DNA of 64,000 nucleotides from Fimenecus sp964527585 (GCA_964527585.1 CAZGPE010000005.1:23350-87349); one strand, 5' to 3'; shown: positions 16,293 through 25,273, numbered from the stretch's first letter. Numbers and translations are program-made. Notes: generated from the sequence alone by a model not told the origin.

Positions 16293-17789
16293 TTATATTG
16301 TTTTTATAAATCGCATAAATGCTTCTCTTCCTTCGGGAGTGCATTTATATACGCCTGCATTTTCCAAAACTCCGACAAACACTTTGCCGACTTCGTCTTT
16401 AAGAATTCTGTCGATGTTTTGAGAATCAATACAACCGTAATTGCCGATAAATCCGTCAACCCAATCTGCGTGCTTTTCGAGTTTTTCGTTTGAGCGAATA
16501 TCTTTTTTGTTTACGATATAATCTCCGAGTTCGGCAAGTTCTTCTTTAAGTCTTGAGGGGAGAACCGCCAATCCCATAACTTCGATAAGGCCGATATTCT
16601 CTTTTTTGATGTGATGGTATTCTTCGTGAGGATGATATACTCCGAGAGGATATTCATCGGTTGTTATGTTGTTACGCAACGCAAGGTCAAGTTCGAACAT
16701 ATCGCCGTTTTTCCTTGCAATAGGAGTGATTGTATTGTGAGGGGTGTCATCTGTATATGCGAAAACGAAAGCGTCTTTATCGGTGTATTCACGCCATTTT
16801 TTGAGAATGCGGTCGGCAAGGTCGATTATGCGCTCGCTGTCTTTACTGCGAAGACGGATAACGGATAAAGGCCATTTGACAATTCCGGCTTCAACATCTT
16901 CGTATCCGTTTACGGTAAAGTGCTTTTCAATGGGAGCTTTTGCCATTGCGAAAGTATAATGGCCGCCTTGATAATGGTCGTGAGAGAGGATTGAACCGCC
17001 GACTATTGCCAAATCCGCATTGGAACCGAGGAAATAGTGGGGGAACTGTTTTACGAAATCGAAAAGTTTGACAAATGTAGCCCTTTCGATTTTCATCGGT
17101 GTGTGTTCGCCGTTAAATACGATACAGTGTTCGTTGTAATAAACATAGGGAGAATACTGAAATCCCCATTGTGTTTCGTTAATTGTTACGGGGATAACTC
17201 TGTGATTTTGTCTTGCGGGGAAATTTGTTCTTCCGGCATATCCGACACACTCTTTACAAAGCAAACATTTCGGATAACCGCTTTGTTTACTGAATTTTGC
17301 CGCTGCGATTGCTTTCGGATCCTTTTCGGGTTTCGAAAGGTTGATTGAAATGTCGATTTCTCCGTATTCGCTCGGAACCGACCAGCGCATATCTTTAACG
17401 ATTCTGTAGCGTCTGATATAGTCGGAATCGCAACTGAGTTTATAGAAATAATCGGTTGCTTTTATCGGATCTTCTTTATATAAAGAGTTAAAAGTTTTGA
17501 TTACTTCGTGAGGCATCGGCATAATGCATGACATAAGTTTTGTGTCGAATAAATCACGGTAAACAATACTGTCTTCGATAATTCCGCTTTCTTCGGCATA
17601 GTCGAGAAGTACCTTGAGAGTGCTTTCGAGGTCGATGTTTTCGAATTCGGTATCGGGTTCACAGTATTCGTCGAGTTTCAAACATTCGAGTATTCTGTTA
17701 GTTGAATAAATTCTGTCGGACTGTTCGATAAGTCCTTTTTCAACGCCGTAACATACAAGTTTTTTTACGGCTTCGTAAACTGCTGTCAT
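16293..17789 (-). CDS. galT: UDP-glucose--hexose-1-phosphate uridylyltransferase, class II
   Basis: This 498-residue Leloir-pathway enzyme exchanges galactose-1-phosphate with UDP-glucose to give UDP-galactose and glucose-1-phosphate. Length and sequence match the long class II GalT of Firmicutes, not the ~350-residue class I. The nucleotidyl-transfer site SHDHYQGGHYTFAM carries the catalytic HxHxQ histidines, and the family N-terminal segment with YSTNRIL is present. A GGGGGAAAT site precedes ATG. No galK or galE lies in the window, so it is a solo gene here. Confidence 0.93.
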   Translation of the reverse strand: MTAVYEAVKKLVCYGVEKGLIEQSDRIYSTNRILECLKLDEYCEPDTEFENIDLESTLKVLLDYAEESGIIEDSIVYRDLFDTKLMSCIMPMPHEVIKTFNSLYKEDPIKATDYFYKLSCDSDYIRRYRIVKDMRWSVPSEYGEIDISINLSKPEKDPKAIAAAKFSKQSGYPKCLLCKECVGYAGRTNFPARQNHRVIPVTINETQWGFQYSPYVYYNEHCIVFNGEHTPMKIERATFVKLFDFVKQFPHYFLGSNADLAIVGGSILSHDHYQGGHYTFAMAKAPIEKHFTVNGYEDVEAGIVKWPLSVIRLRSKDSERIIDLADRILKKWREYTDKDAFVFAYTDDTPHNTITPIARKNGDMFELDLALRNNITTDEYPLGVYHPHEEYHHIKKENIGLIEVMGLAVLPSRLKEELAELGDYIVNKKDIRSNEKLEKHADWVDGFIGNYGCIDSQNIDRILKDEVGKVFVGVLENAGVYKCTPEGREAFMRFIKTI

Positions 17790-17862
17790 TTTATTTCCCC
17801 CTGTTAAGTGTTAATATAATTCTACCATCGGTTTTACCGATTTACAAGAGCAACAAAGCATT

Positions 17863-18540
17863 TTATTGCGTTTTTTCGCTGCGCTTTTCTCTTACCCATT
17901 TTACCGTGATTACCGCCGCACAAATCGGTATACAGCATATTATAAGGGCGATTATCAGTTTCATAGGTATATAGTCGTATGCTTTATCACCGAGAAGAGT
18001 GAAAAGGATAACTCTCGGTGCGATTCCGAGCAGGGAAGATATGAAGTATGAAAAGAAATTCATTTTTGCCGAACCGAAAAACAAGCCGGAAAAATCAATC
18101 GGAAAAACCGGAATAAACCGTATTGCGAGAACGGATAAAAATTTGTTCTTTTCTTTGAGAGTAAGAAGTTTATTTCCGCCTTTGCTTTTTTTTAGCAGTT
18201 TTTTCACATATTCTCCGCCTACCAAGACTCCGAAGATATATGAAACGGTAATTTCGGCGGAAATTCCGATAAGGTTTATTAAAATCGCCTGCATGGGTTG
18301 AAATGCCATACCGACAGATATGTATATCAGCGATGCCGGGATTACAAAAACCGCACCTTTAAGCGCATAAATTCCGATAACGCTTGCCCAAGCGAGAAAA
18401 GGCGAAGCGGACTGTTCGGCAATTGCCCTGACATCAATATTTATAAGTTTATCGTAGTTGAGAATTACCGAAACGGCGACAGCCGTTATCAAGATGAGCT
18501 TTATTATCAGTGAGATAACCGATTTAGTGTTTTTATTCAA
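17863..18540 (-). CDS. TVP38/TMEM64 family (VTT domain) membrane protein
   Basis: The 225-residue polytopic protein of the DedA/VTT superfamily has a first helix at about residues 8-28 and the VTT signature with a reentrant loop, SLIYISVGMAFQPMQAI and FIPVFPIDFSGLFFGSAKM. Members of the wider superfamily are implicated in lipid scrambling or undecaprenyl-phosphate recycling, but the role of TVP38 forms is not settled. The start is TTG at 18540 with GGAGTGAT upstream. A short palindrome ATCGG/CCGAT lies in the gap before galT. Confidence 0.88.
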   Translation of the reverse strand: MNKNTKSVISLIIKLILITAVAVSVILNYDKLINIDVRAIAEQSASPFLAWASVIGIYALKGAVFVIPASLIYISVGMAFQPMQAILINLIGISAEITVSYIFGVLVGGEYVKKLLKKSKGGNKLLTLKEKNKFLSVLAIRFIPVFPIDFSGLFFGSAKMNFFSYFISSLLGIAPRVILFTLLGDKAYDYIPMKLIIALIICCIPICAAVITVKWVREKRSEKTQ

Positions 18541-18589
18541 TATTTATCACTCCGTTACAAAACGGTATTTTATCACAAATAAAAGAAAA

Positions 18590-18626
18590 AGACAAACGGG
18601 AACGGATAAACCGCTCCCGTTTGTCT
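18590..18626 (-). terminator. Terminator of the 82-residue SOS-linked gene
   Basis: On the minus strand AGACAAACGGGAGCGG pairs with CCGTTCCCGTTTGTCT (one G-U pair) across a 5-base loop and is followed by T-rich sequence. It separates the small gene from the VTT gene downstream on the same strand. Confidence 0.88.
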
Positions 18627-18672
18627 GTGTGTGAAAAAATCTATTATGGAAAGAGAATAGCAAAATTACCGA

Positions 18673-18921
18673 TTATGCAACATCAAATGATTTTCCGCCT
18701 TTGCTCGAACGGGAAATGCGCTTGCCGTCAATTACACGGAAGTCTCTGTTTTTTCTCATCTGTTCGAGTTTTTTTCTTTTTTTGTATCTGCGGTAATTTA
18801 CAACGATTACCATTTTGATGTACTGTTCGAATTTAATAACTTCTTTTTCGTGAATAAATCCGTATATGAGAAGTAAAACGACCGCTAATTCAATACTTGT
18901 TTTTGCGAAAATTGCCAACAT
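18673..18921 (-). CDS. Small membrane protein behind tandem LexA boxes
   Basis: I do not recognise a family. The 82-residue product has one N-terminal transmembrane helix (about residues 3-22, core ELAVVLLLIYGF) and a highly basic tail (YRRYKKRKKLEQMRKNR). A perfect GGAGGA ribosome site at 18928-18933 supports the ATG. Its promoter (TTGACA 19000-18995, TATAAT 18978-18973 on the minus strand) is flanked by two LexA-type boxes, and it has its own terminator. Small single-pass proteins under LexA control are often division inhibitors (YneA, SidA), so that role is a candidate; YneA's LysM domain is absent. Function is inference from regulation only. Confidence 0.78.
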   Translation of the reverse strand: MLAIFAKTSIELAVVLLLIYGFIHEKEVIKFEQYIKMVIVVNYRRYKKRKKLEQMRKNRDFRVIDGKRISRSSKGGKSFDVA

Positions 18922-18942
18922 AATTATTCCTCCGTTCGTTAT

Positions 18943-19012
18943 CGAACATTCGTTCTTATCGACTACACCATTATTATAACAAGATTTTCGGATTTGTCAA
19001 CACAAATGTTCG
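18943..19012 (-). promoter_or_regulatory. SOS promoter with two LexA boxes
   Basis: On the minus strand, TTGACA (19000-18995) and TATAAT (18978-18973) have 16-base spacing. The box CGAACATTTGTGTT (19012-18999) touches the -35 element. The box at 18943-18956, read CGAACATTCGTTCT on the plus strand, matches CGAAC-N4-GTTCG at 9 of 10 defined bases and lies just after the expected start. The layout predicts tight LexA repression. Confidence 0.82.
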
Positions 19013-19110
19013 AAAAAAATCAGAACAAAGTACCGTTAAAGGTACTTATCTAAACTTTTTTTGAAAAACCGTAAATTCTTCATTAAAAATATATTCTTGT
19101 CTACGGGAAT

Positions 19111-19139
19111 ATAATACCACAATATATAGTGTGTGTCAA
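19111..19139 (-). promoter_or_regulatory. Minus-strand promoter with NrdR-like box in its spacer
   Basis: TTGACA (19139-19134) and TATTAT (19116-19111) read on the minus strand with 17-base spacing. The spacer reads CACACTATATATTGTGG, close to the 16-base NrdR box ACACTATATATTGTGT. Downstream are only a 15-codon ORF starting near 19082 and a hairpin AAGTACC/GGTACTT (19028-19047) followed by a T-rich stretch, then the SOS promoter. No ribonucleotide reductase gene is nearby. Confidence 0.55.
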
Positions 19140-19200
19140 CTTACATAGATACAATAAATATTTATTTGCTAAAAAAATATAACTTTTTATGCCTTTTCTA

Positions 19201-19229
19201 TTTATAAATAGAATTTTATTTGGTATAAT
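19201..19229 (+). promoter_or_regulatory. Probable promoter of the obg operon
   Basis: TATAAT at 19224-19229 with a weak -35 candidate TTTATA at 19201-19206 (17-base spacing). The leader contains a tandem GGTTTTGTTC repeat at about 19251-19272. Confidence 0.5.
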
Positions 19230-19293
19230 ATCTTGATAAAAATTTTTATGGTTTTGTTCGGTTTTGTTCGGACAATCGGTAGAGGAAAATATT

Positions 19294-20565
19294 ATGTTTG
19301 TAGATAAGGCTAAAATTTTAATAAAAGCAGGTAACGGCGGAGACGGAGCCGTTGCGTTTCACAGGGAAAAATATGTCGCTTCGGGCGGTCCCGACGGCGG
19401 AGACGGCGGAAGAGGAGGAAATGTTGTTTTTCAGGTTGACGACAACATTTCGACGCTTGCCGATTTCCGATACAAGAGAAAATATAAAGCGCAAAACGGC
19501 GAAAACGGAAGGGGAAGCCGTTGTAACGGAAAAAAGGCGCCCGACCTTATAATTAAAGTTCCCAGAGGCACGCTTATCAGAGAAGTCGAAAGCGGCGTTG
19601 TTATGGCGGATATGTCGACCGATGAGCCTTTTATTGCCGCAAAAGGCGGTAACGGCGGATGGGGAAACAGTCATTTCGCAACACCGACAAGACAAACTCC
19701 CCGTTTTGCCAAAAGCGGTGCTCCCGGTGAGGAATGGGAGGTTACGCTTGAACTTAAACTTATAGCGGATGTCGGACTTTTGGGATTCCCGAATGTCGGA
19801 AAATCATCTTTTCTTTCGGTTGTCAGCGAGGCAAAGCCCATCATCGGAGATTATCATTTTACAACGATTATTCCCGTGTTGGGCGTTGTAAGTATGGGTC
19901 CTGAAAACAGTTTTGTTATGGCGGATATTCCCGGACTTATTGAGGGGGCGGCCGACGGTATAGGTCTCGGTCATGAGTTTTTGCGTCATGTAGAGCGTTG
20001 CCGTATGCTTGTGCATATTGTCGATGTTGCTGGCAGTGAGGGCAGAGATCCGATTGAAGACTTTGAAAAAATCAATGAAGAACTTTTGAAGTTTAATCCC
20101 GAACTTGCCAAGTGTCCGCAGATTGTAGCGGGAAATAAAATCGACCTTGCAAGCGATGAACAACTTGAGCGTTTCAGAAAGTATATCGAGGAAAAAGGTT
20201 ACGAATATTTTGAAATCTGCGCTCCGATTAAGCATAATACAAAAGAACTTATAAATGCAGTAGCGAAGAAACTCGCAACACTTCCGCCCGTGAAAAAGTA
20301 TGAAGCGCAGGAAGTTCCGCTTGAGGTTATGGCTCAGAAGAAAAACAGCGGATTTAAGGTTACGGTTGAAGACGGAGTTTATATTGTCGAGGCTGAATGG
20401 CTTTATAAAATTCTTCTTAAAACCGATCCCGATGACTATGCGTCTTTGCAATATTTCCAAAATGTGCTGCTTACAAGCGGAATAATAGATGAACTTATCA
20501 AGCAGGGTATTCACGAAGGGGATACAGTTTCGATTTACGACCTTGAATTCGATTATATTCCGTGA
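19294..20565 (+). CDS. obgE: Obg GTPase (CgtA)
   Basis: This 423-residue conserved GTPase acts in late 50S ribosome assembly and stress signalling. The glycine-rich Obg fold covers about residues 1-158 (GGPDGGDGGRGG near 32). The G domain shows P-loop GFPNVGKSS, G3 DIPGLIEGA and G4 NKID, and a C-terminal OCT domain of the Gram-positive type follows (about 340-423). ATG at 19294 is chosen for its AGAGGAAA site; ten extra residues from a TTG at 19264 lack support. It leads a run with mrnC, yitT, lepA, ybaK and hemW. Confidence 0.97.
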   Translation: MFVDKAKILIKAGNGGDGAVAFHREKYVASGGPDGGDGGRGGNVVFQVDDNISTLADFRYKRKYKAQNGENGRGSRCNGKKAPDLIIKVPRGTLIREVESGVVMADMSTDEPFIAAKGGNGGWGNSHFATPTRQTPRFAKSGAPGEEWEVTLELKLIADVGLLGFPNVGKSSFLSVVSEAKPIIGDYHFTTIIPVLGVVSMGPENSFVMADIPGLIEGAADGIGLGHEFLRHVERCRMLVHIVDVAGSEGRDPIEDFEKINEELLKFNPELAKCPQIVAGNKIDLASDEQLERFRKYIEEKGYEYFEICAPIKHNTKELINAVAKKLATLPPVKKYEAQEVPLEVMAQKKNSGFKVTVEDGVYIVEAEWLYKILLKTDPDDYASLQYFQNVLLTSGIIDELIKQGIHEGDTVSIYDLEFDYIP

Positions 20566-20607
20566 TTTGAAAACTGAAAAAATATAAAATGGATTTTCGG
20601 GTGCAAA

Positions 20608-21027
20608 ATGGATAATAATATAAACAACATAAACACTTACAGCCCTATGGCAATGGCTTTTCTCGGAGATGCCGTTTTCGGAATTATGGTCAGGGAAAAA
20701 CTTGTCCGTGAATGTAACAGACCGGCAGGAGTTTTACATAAGCTCTCGATTAAGCAGGTAAATGCCGCAGCACAGTGTGAAGCGGCAAAGAAGATATTGC
20801 CTTTGTTAAATGAAGATGAAACGGCGGTGTTTAAGCGTGGCAGGAACACTCACACGAAACATACGCCGAAAAATCAGAGCCAAGGAGATTATCATTACGC
20901 TACGGGGTTGGAAACTCTTTTCGGCTATCTTTATCTTAATAAAAGCGAAGAAAGACTTCGTGAGCTTTTCGAAATAATTTGTGAAAGCAGCGAGGTGTTC
21001 GGTTCTGAAGAAACAAAAACGCAGTGA
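20608..21027 (+). CDS. mrnC: Mini-ribonuclease III
   Basis: This 139-residue enzyme has the RNase III catalytic domain but no double-stranded-RNA-binding domain, and matures 23S rRNA in Firmicutes. The signature SPMAMAFLGDAVFGIMVRE near residue 12 carries the catalytic Asp, and the second acidic motif is in YHYATGLETLFGYLYL, with the Glu metal ligand. Length matches the family. It lies between obg and a YitT gene whose 5' end it overlaps. Confidence 0.93.
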   Translation: MDNNINNINTYSPMAMAFLGDAVFGIMVREKLVRECNRPAGVLHKLSIKQVNAAAQCEAAKKILPLLNEDETAVFKRGRNTHTKHTPKNQSQGDYHYATGLETLFGYLYLNKSEERLRELFEIICESSEVFGSEETKTQ

Positions 21028-21880
21028 AATTCGCCTGTGGGCAAGCGAACTGTTTTGGTGGACGGCAGGCAGTTTTCTTTTTTCGGCAGCGATAAATGTT
21101 TTTACCGCTCCCAACGAGATAACGGTCGGCGGTTTTTCGGGAATCGCAACCGTGCTTAATTATTTGTTCGGCTTACCGATCGGACTTTGCGTTTTTGTTT
21201 TGAATATACCTTTTTTTATTGCGGCGTTTTCGAAATTCGGATTTGATTTTGTTTTGAAAACGGTTATTGCGACTTTTGAAGTGTCGCTGTTTATAGATTT
21301 GCTTTCGCCGTTTTTACGCAGTTATTCTTCGGACAGACTTTTATGTTCGATTTTCGGCGGAGTGCTTTTGGGCGCCGGATTGGGTCTGATTTTTCGCCAT
21401 GGCGCAACAACGGGCGGTACGGATATTATCGCCAAACTTTTGAAGCTGAAATTTGCCCATCTTTCGACGGGACGGCTTATATTTATCATTGATTTGGTGA
21501 TAATACTGCTTTCATCTTTTGTATACGGAAATCTTGAGTCGGTTTTATATGCGCTTGTAACTCTTTTCGTATCCGCTCAAGCCGTTGATCTTGCGGAATC
21601 GGGATTTTCTCATTCAAAGTCGGTCTTTATCGTTACCGAAAACGCTCAAGCGGTTTCCGGTGAAATTATTTCTTCGTTGGGAAGAGGAGTAACGGTTCTC
21701 AATGCTGTCGGTGGCTATACGGGTAAAGAAAAGCAACTTCTGTTTTGTGCGGTCCGTGCAAACGAAGTTATATACATTTCGAAAATTCTCAGGGAAAACG
21801 ACGCAAATTCATTTATGACAGTAACCGATGCCGAGGAAATTATCGGTAACGGATTTAATAAGGAAAAACTCAATTTTTAA
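20981..21880 (+). CDS. YitT family membrane protein (DUF161/DUF2179)
   Basis: The 299-residue (or 291-residue) protein has about five to six N-terminal helices with the YitT signature NVFTAPNEITVGGFSGIATVLNYLFGLPIG and GATTGGTDIIAKLL, followed by a cytosolic DUF2179 domain (about 210-295) with GRGVTVLNAVGGYTGKEK. Function is unknown; a transport role is suspected for the family. GTG at 20981 opens the frame but has no ribosome site. GAGGTG at 20992-20997 would fit an unusual CTG at 21005. Either start lies inside mrnC, so translation is coupled. Confidence 0.88.
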   Translation: MKAARCSVLKKQKRSEIRLWASELFWWTAGSFLFSAAINVFTAPNEITVGGFSGIATVLNYLFGLPIGLCVFVLNIPFFIAAFSKFGFDFVLKTVIATFEVSLFIDLLSPFLRSYSSDRLLCSIFGGVLLGAGLGLIFRHGATTGGTDIIAKLLKLKFAHLSTGRLIFIIDLVIILLSSFVYGNLESVLYALVTLFVSAQAVDLAESGFSHSKSVFIVTENAQAVSGEIISSLGRGVTVLNAVGGYTGKEKQLLFCAVRANEVIYISKILRENDANSFMTVTDAEEIIGNGFNKEKLNF

Positions 21881-21894
21881 TAAAGAGGTAATTT

Positions 21895-23700
21895 ATGTCC
21901 AAGAAGAACAATATCAGAAATTTTTCAATTATTGCTCATATTGACCACGGCAAATCAACTCTTGCCGACAGGTTGCTTGAACTTACGAATTCCGTTGCCA
22001 AGCGTGATATGGAAGATCAGTTGCTTGACAATATGGACTTGGAAAGGGAGAGGGGAATAACCATAAAGGCTCACGCCGTAAAACTCGATTATACGGCGCA
22101 AAACGGAGAAAATTACGAACTTAATTTAATAGATACTCCCGGCCATGTCGACTTTAACTATGAGGTTTCCCGTTCCCTTGCGGCGTGTGAGGGTGCGGTG
22201 CTGATAGTTGACGCTTCTCAGGGTGTCGAAGCGCAGACTCTCGCAAATACATATTTGGCGCTTGACCATAATCTTGAAATCGTTCCGATAATTAACAAAA
22301 TCGACCTTCCGGCAGCAGATCCCGAAAGAGTTGCGCATGAAGTCGAAGATGTAATCGGAATACCCTGCCTTGAGTCTCCGAGAGTTTCGGCAAAGACGGG
22401 AGAAAATGTCGGTGCGGTACTTGAAGAAATCGTAAAACTTATACCGCCTCCCGAAAATCATGACGATAAACCGCTTAAAGCATTGATTTTCGATTCGGTT
22501 TATGACAGTTACAGAGGCGTTATAGTTTATGTAAGAGTTATGGAAGGAAAAATCAAAGCGGGAGACACAATGCGTATGATGGCAACCGGAGCCGAATTTA
22601 CGGTTGTCGAAACAGGTTATATGAGAGCAACTTCGCTTGAACCGGCAAAAGAACTTTCTTCGGGTGAGGTCGGATATATTACCGCATCCATAAAAACAGT
22701 ATCCGATGCCCGTGTCGGTGATACGGTAACAACTGCGGAAAATCCCGCCGAAGAAGCTTTGGCAGGATACAGAAAAGTCAATCCGATGGTTTTCTGCGGA
22801 GTTTATCCCGCAGACGGAGCGGATTACGAAAACCTGAGAGAAGCACTTGAAAAACTTCAACTTAACGATGCGGCTTTGTCTTTTGAACCGGAAACTTCGG
22901 GAGCTTTGGGCTTTGGATTCAGATGCGGTTTCCTCGGACTGCTTCATCTTGAAATTATTCAGGAAAGACTTGAAAGAGAATATAATCTTGACCTTGTAAC
23001 GACAATTCCGAGCGTTATTTATAAAATCCATTTAACCGATAAATCCGTAGCGGAAATCGACAATCCGTCAAATTATCCCGATCCCGCAAATATTGATTAT
23101 TGCGAAGAACCCGTTGTTGAAGCGCATATCTATGCTCCGCCGGAATATGTCGGACCGATTATGGATTTGTGTCAGGACAGACGGGGTACTTATGAAGGTA
23201 TGACTTATCTTGATGCGGACAGAGTCGATTTGAAATATACTCTTCCGCTTAATGAGATAATTTATGACTTCTTTGATGTCCTTAAATCGAGAACAAGAGG
23301 TTACGCTTCTTTCGATTATGAGATAAAAGGATACGAAAGATCTCAACTTGTAAAACTCGATGTTCTTCTTAACGGCGATGTAATCGACGCACTTTCGTTT
23401 ATTATCCATTCCGATAAGGCTTACGCAAGAGCGAGAAAAATTGCCGAAAAACTTAAAGATAATATTCCCAGACAGATGTTTGAAATTCCGATTCAGATTG
23501 CAATCGGCGGAAAGGTAATCGCCCGTGAAACCGTAAAAGCGATGCGTAAAGATGTGCTTGCAAAGTGCTACGGCGGTGATATAACAAGAAAGAAGAAACT
23601 TCTCGAAAAGCAAAAGGAAGGCAAGAAGAGAATGCGCCAATTCGGTACTGTCGAAGTACCGCAGGAAGCGTTTATGGCGGTGTTGAAATTAGATGAATAA
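21895..23700 (+). CDS. lepA: Elongation factor 4 (LepA)
   Basis: This 601-residue translational GTPase binds ribosomes and is linked to back-translocation and 30S assembly. It has G1 AHIDHGKSTLADRL, G3 DTPGHVDF, G4 NKIDLP, domains II, III and V as in EF-G, and the LepA-specific C-terminal domain ending VPQEAFMAVLKLDE. A GAGGTA site precedes ATG. Its stop overlaps ATGAATAA, which should be the start of the following YbaK-type gene. Confidence 0.97.
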   Translation: MSKKNNIRNFSIIAHIDHGKSTLADRLLELTNSVAKRDMEDQLLDNMDLERERGITIKAHAVKLDYTAQNGENYELNLIDTPGHVDFNYEVSRSLAACEGAVLIVDASQGVEAQTLANTYLALDHNLEIVPIINKIDLPAADPERVAHEVEDVIGIPCLESPRVSAKTGENVGAVLEEIVKLIPPPENHDDKPLKALIFDSVYDSYRGVIVYVRVMEGKIKAGDTMRMMATGAEFTVVETGYMRATSLEPAKELSSGEVGYITASIKTVSDARVGDTVTTAENPAEEALAGYRKVNPMVFCGVYPADGADYENLREALEKLQLNDAALSFEPETSGALGFGFRCGFLGLLHLEIIQERLEREYNLDLVTTIPSVIYKIHLTDKSVAEIDNPSNYPDPANIDYCEEPVVEAHIYAPPEYVGPIMDLCQDRRGTYEGMTYLDADRVDLKYTLPLNEIIYDFFDVLKSRTRGYASFDYEIKGYERSQLVKLDVLLNGDVIDALSFIIHSDKAYARARKIAEKLKDNIPRQMFEIPIQIAIGGKVIARETVKAMRKDVLAKCYGGDITRKKKLLEKQKEGKKRMRQFGTVEVPQEAFMAVLKLDE

Positions 23701-24180
23701 CAGAGAAAAATTCTGTCGGGACTTGATCGGCTCGGTGTAGAGTATGAACTTGTAGATCACGAAGCGGCTTTTACAATGGATGAATACAATGCCTTGGGTT
23801 TTAATCCTAATGATGAAATATGTAAAAATCTGTTTTTGCGTGATTACAAAGGAAAACGGCATATTCTTATCGTATTAAAAGGCAGTAAACAGGCGGATTT
23901 GGTACTTATTAGAAATGAGATCGGTTCATCAAGGCTCAGTTTCGCATCCGATGAGAGACTTGCAAAGTATCTTGATGTAAAAAAAGGCTCTGTTTCTCCG
24001 CTTGGACTGATAAACGACTGCGAAGGTGCGGTTGAAGTGTATTTTGACAGAGACTTGGAAAGTATGTCCCGTCTCGGTTTTCACCCGAACGATAACACCG
24101 CAACCGTGTTTATGGATTTCGGAAGCATAAAAAAGTATGTCGAAAGCACAGGACATACAATTAAATTCATCAAGGTGTAA
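23693..24180 (+). CDS. YbaK/ProX-type prolyl-tRNA editing protein, with apparent -1 frameshift after codon 6
   Basis: The ~160-residue protein belongs to the trans-editing YbaK/aminoacyl-tRNA deacylase domain family, the ProXp/PrdX branch, which removes mischarged amino acids from tRNA-Pro. Segments typical of that branch are KNLFLRDYKGKRHIL, GSVSPLGLIND and GFHPNDNTATV. Coding continues upstream of the first in-frame ATG (23776) through RKILSGLDRLGVEYEL, but that frame has only a stop at 23698 before it. The natural start, ATG at 23693 overlapping the lepA stop, reads MNNREK and falls out of frame at a five-A tract (23706-23710). One extra A would restore the frame. It may be a sequence error, a real mutation, or polymerase slippage. 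Confidence 0.8.
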
Positions 24181-24181
24181 T

Positions 24182-25273
24182 ATGAGAAATATCGGACTGT
24201 ATGTTCATATACCGTTCTGTCAGTCGAAATGTCCTTATTGTGATTTTTATTCGTTTCGCTGTAAAGATGCGGATAAAGAACGCTATACGGAACTTTTAAT
24301 AAAGGAAATAAGGCAAAAATCGGCTGAGCTTTCCTGTAAAGCGGATACACTTTACATAGGCGGCGGAACCCCGTCCTATATGGGTTCCGACCTTTTAAGC
24401 CGAATTATAACTTCTGCAAGAGAATGTTTTTCGCTTGATGACGGTGCCGAAATAACCGTTGAGTGTAATCCGCACTGTGTATCTCCGGAATTTTTCGAAA
24501 AAATCGTTCGTTCCGGAGTAAACAGAATTTCTCTCGGCGTTCAGTCGGTAAATTCCAACGAAAGAAAACTGCTCGGCAGACTTTCCGATGCCGTTGAAGT
24601 CGAAAATGCAGTCAAATCGGCAAGACAGTCCGGAATAAAAAATATTTCGCTTGATATAATGCTCGGAATTCCCGAAAGTACGGTTGAAAGTTTGGAAAAA
24701 ACGCTCGAATTTTGTGTTTGCCAAGATGTTGAACATATAAGTTGCTATATTCTTAAAATCGAAGAAAATACGCCGTTTTTCAAAATGCGTGATAAACTCG
24801 CTCTGCCCGATGAAGATACTGTGGCGGATATGTATGAGTTTATGTGCGGATATTTGAAGAAAAACGGATACACTCATTATGAAATATCGAATTTTTCGAA
24901 AAAAGGATATGAGAGCCGTCATAATCTGAAATATTGGAATTGTGAAGAATATCTCGGTCTCGGTTCGTCGGCACATTCTTTTTTGAACGGCAGAAGATTT
25001 TACTGTGAAAAAAGCACTGACGGATTTTCTTATGTTTCGGACGGAAACGGCGGAGATTTCGAAGAATATGCAATGCTTCGTTTAAGGCTCGAACAGGGGA
25101 TTTCCGAAAGTGAAACACTTAAACGCTTTTCGCATCCGATACCCGAAAAAATATATGAAAAAGCAAAGAAACTCTCTGAGTACGGATATACGGTATGCAC
25201 AGGCGATTCGGTTAAACTTACCGAAAAAGGCTTTTTAATATCGAATTCGGTTATTTCGCAGTTGATATATTAA
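24182..25273 (+). CDS. hemW: Radical SAM heme chaperone HemW
   Basis: The 363-residue radical SAM protein, once called oxygen-independent coproporphyrinogen oxidase-like, delivers haem to target proteins. HIPFCQSKCPYCDFYSF near residue 8 supplies the CxxxCxxC cluster motif of HemW, followed by GGGTPS, ECNPH and the HemN C-terminal domain (about 290-360). It lacks the longer N-terminus and extra cysteine of true HemN. ATG at 24182 is chosen because AAGGTG precedes it and the frame upstream lies in the YbaK gene. It closes the obg-lepA run. Confidence 0.93.
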   Translation: MRNIGLYVHIPFCQSKCPYCDFYSFRCKDADKERYTELLIKEIRQKSAELSCKADTLYIGGGTPSYMGSDLLSRIITSARECFSLDDGAEITVECNPHCVSPEFFEKIVRSGVNRISLGVQSVNSNERKLLGRLSDAVEVENAVKSARQSGIKNISLDIMLGIPESTVESLEKTLEFCVCQDVEHISCYILKIEENTPFFKMRDKLALPDEDTVADMYEFMCGYLKKNGYTHYEISNFSKKGYESRHNLKYWNCEEYLGLGSSAHSFLNGRRFYCEKSTDGFSYVSDGNGGDFEEYAMLRLRLEQGISESETLKRFSHPIPEKIYEKAKKLSEYGYTVCTGDSVKLTEKGFLISNSVISQLIY

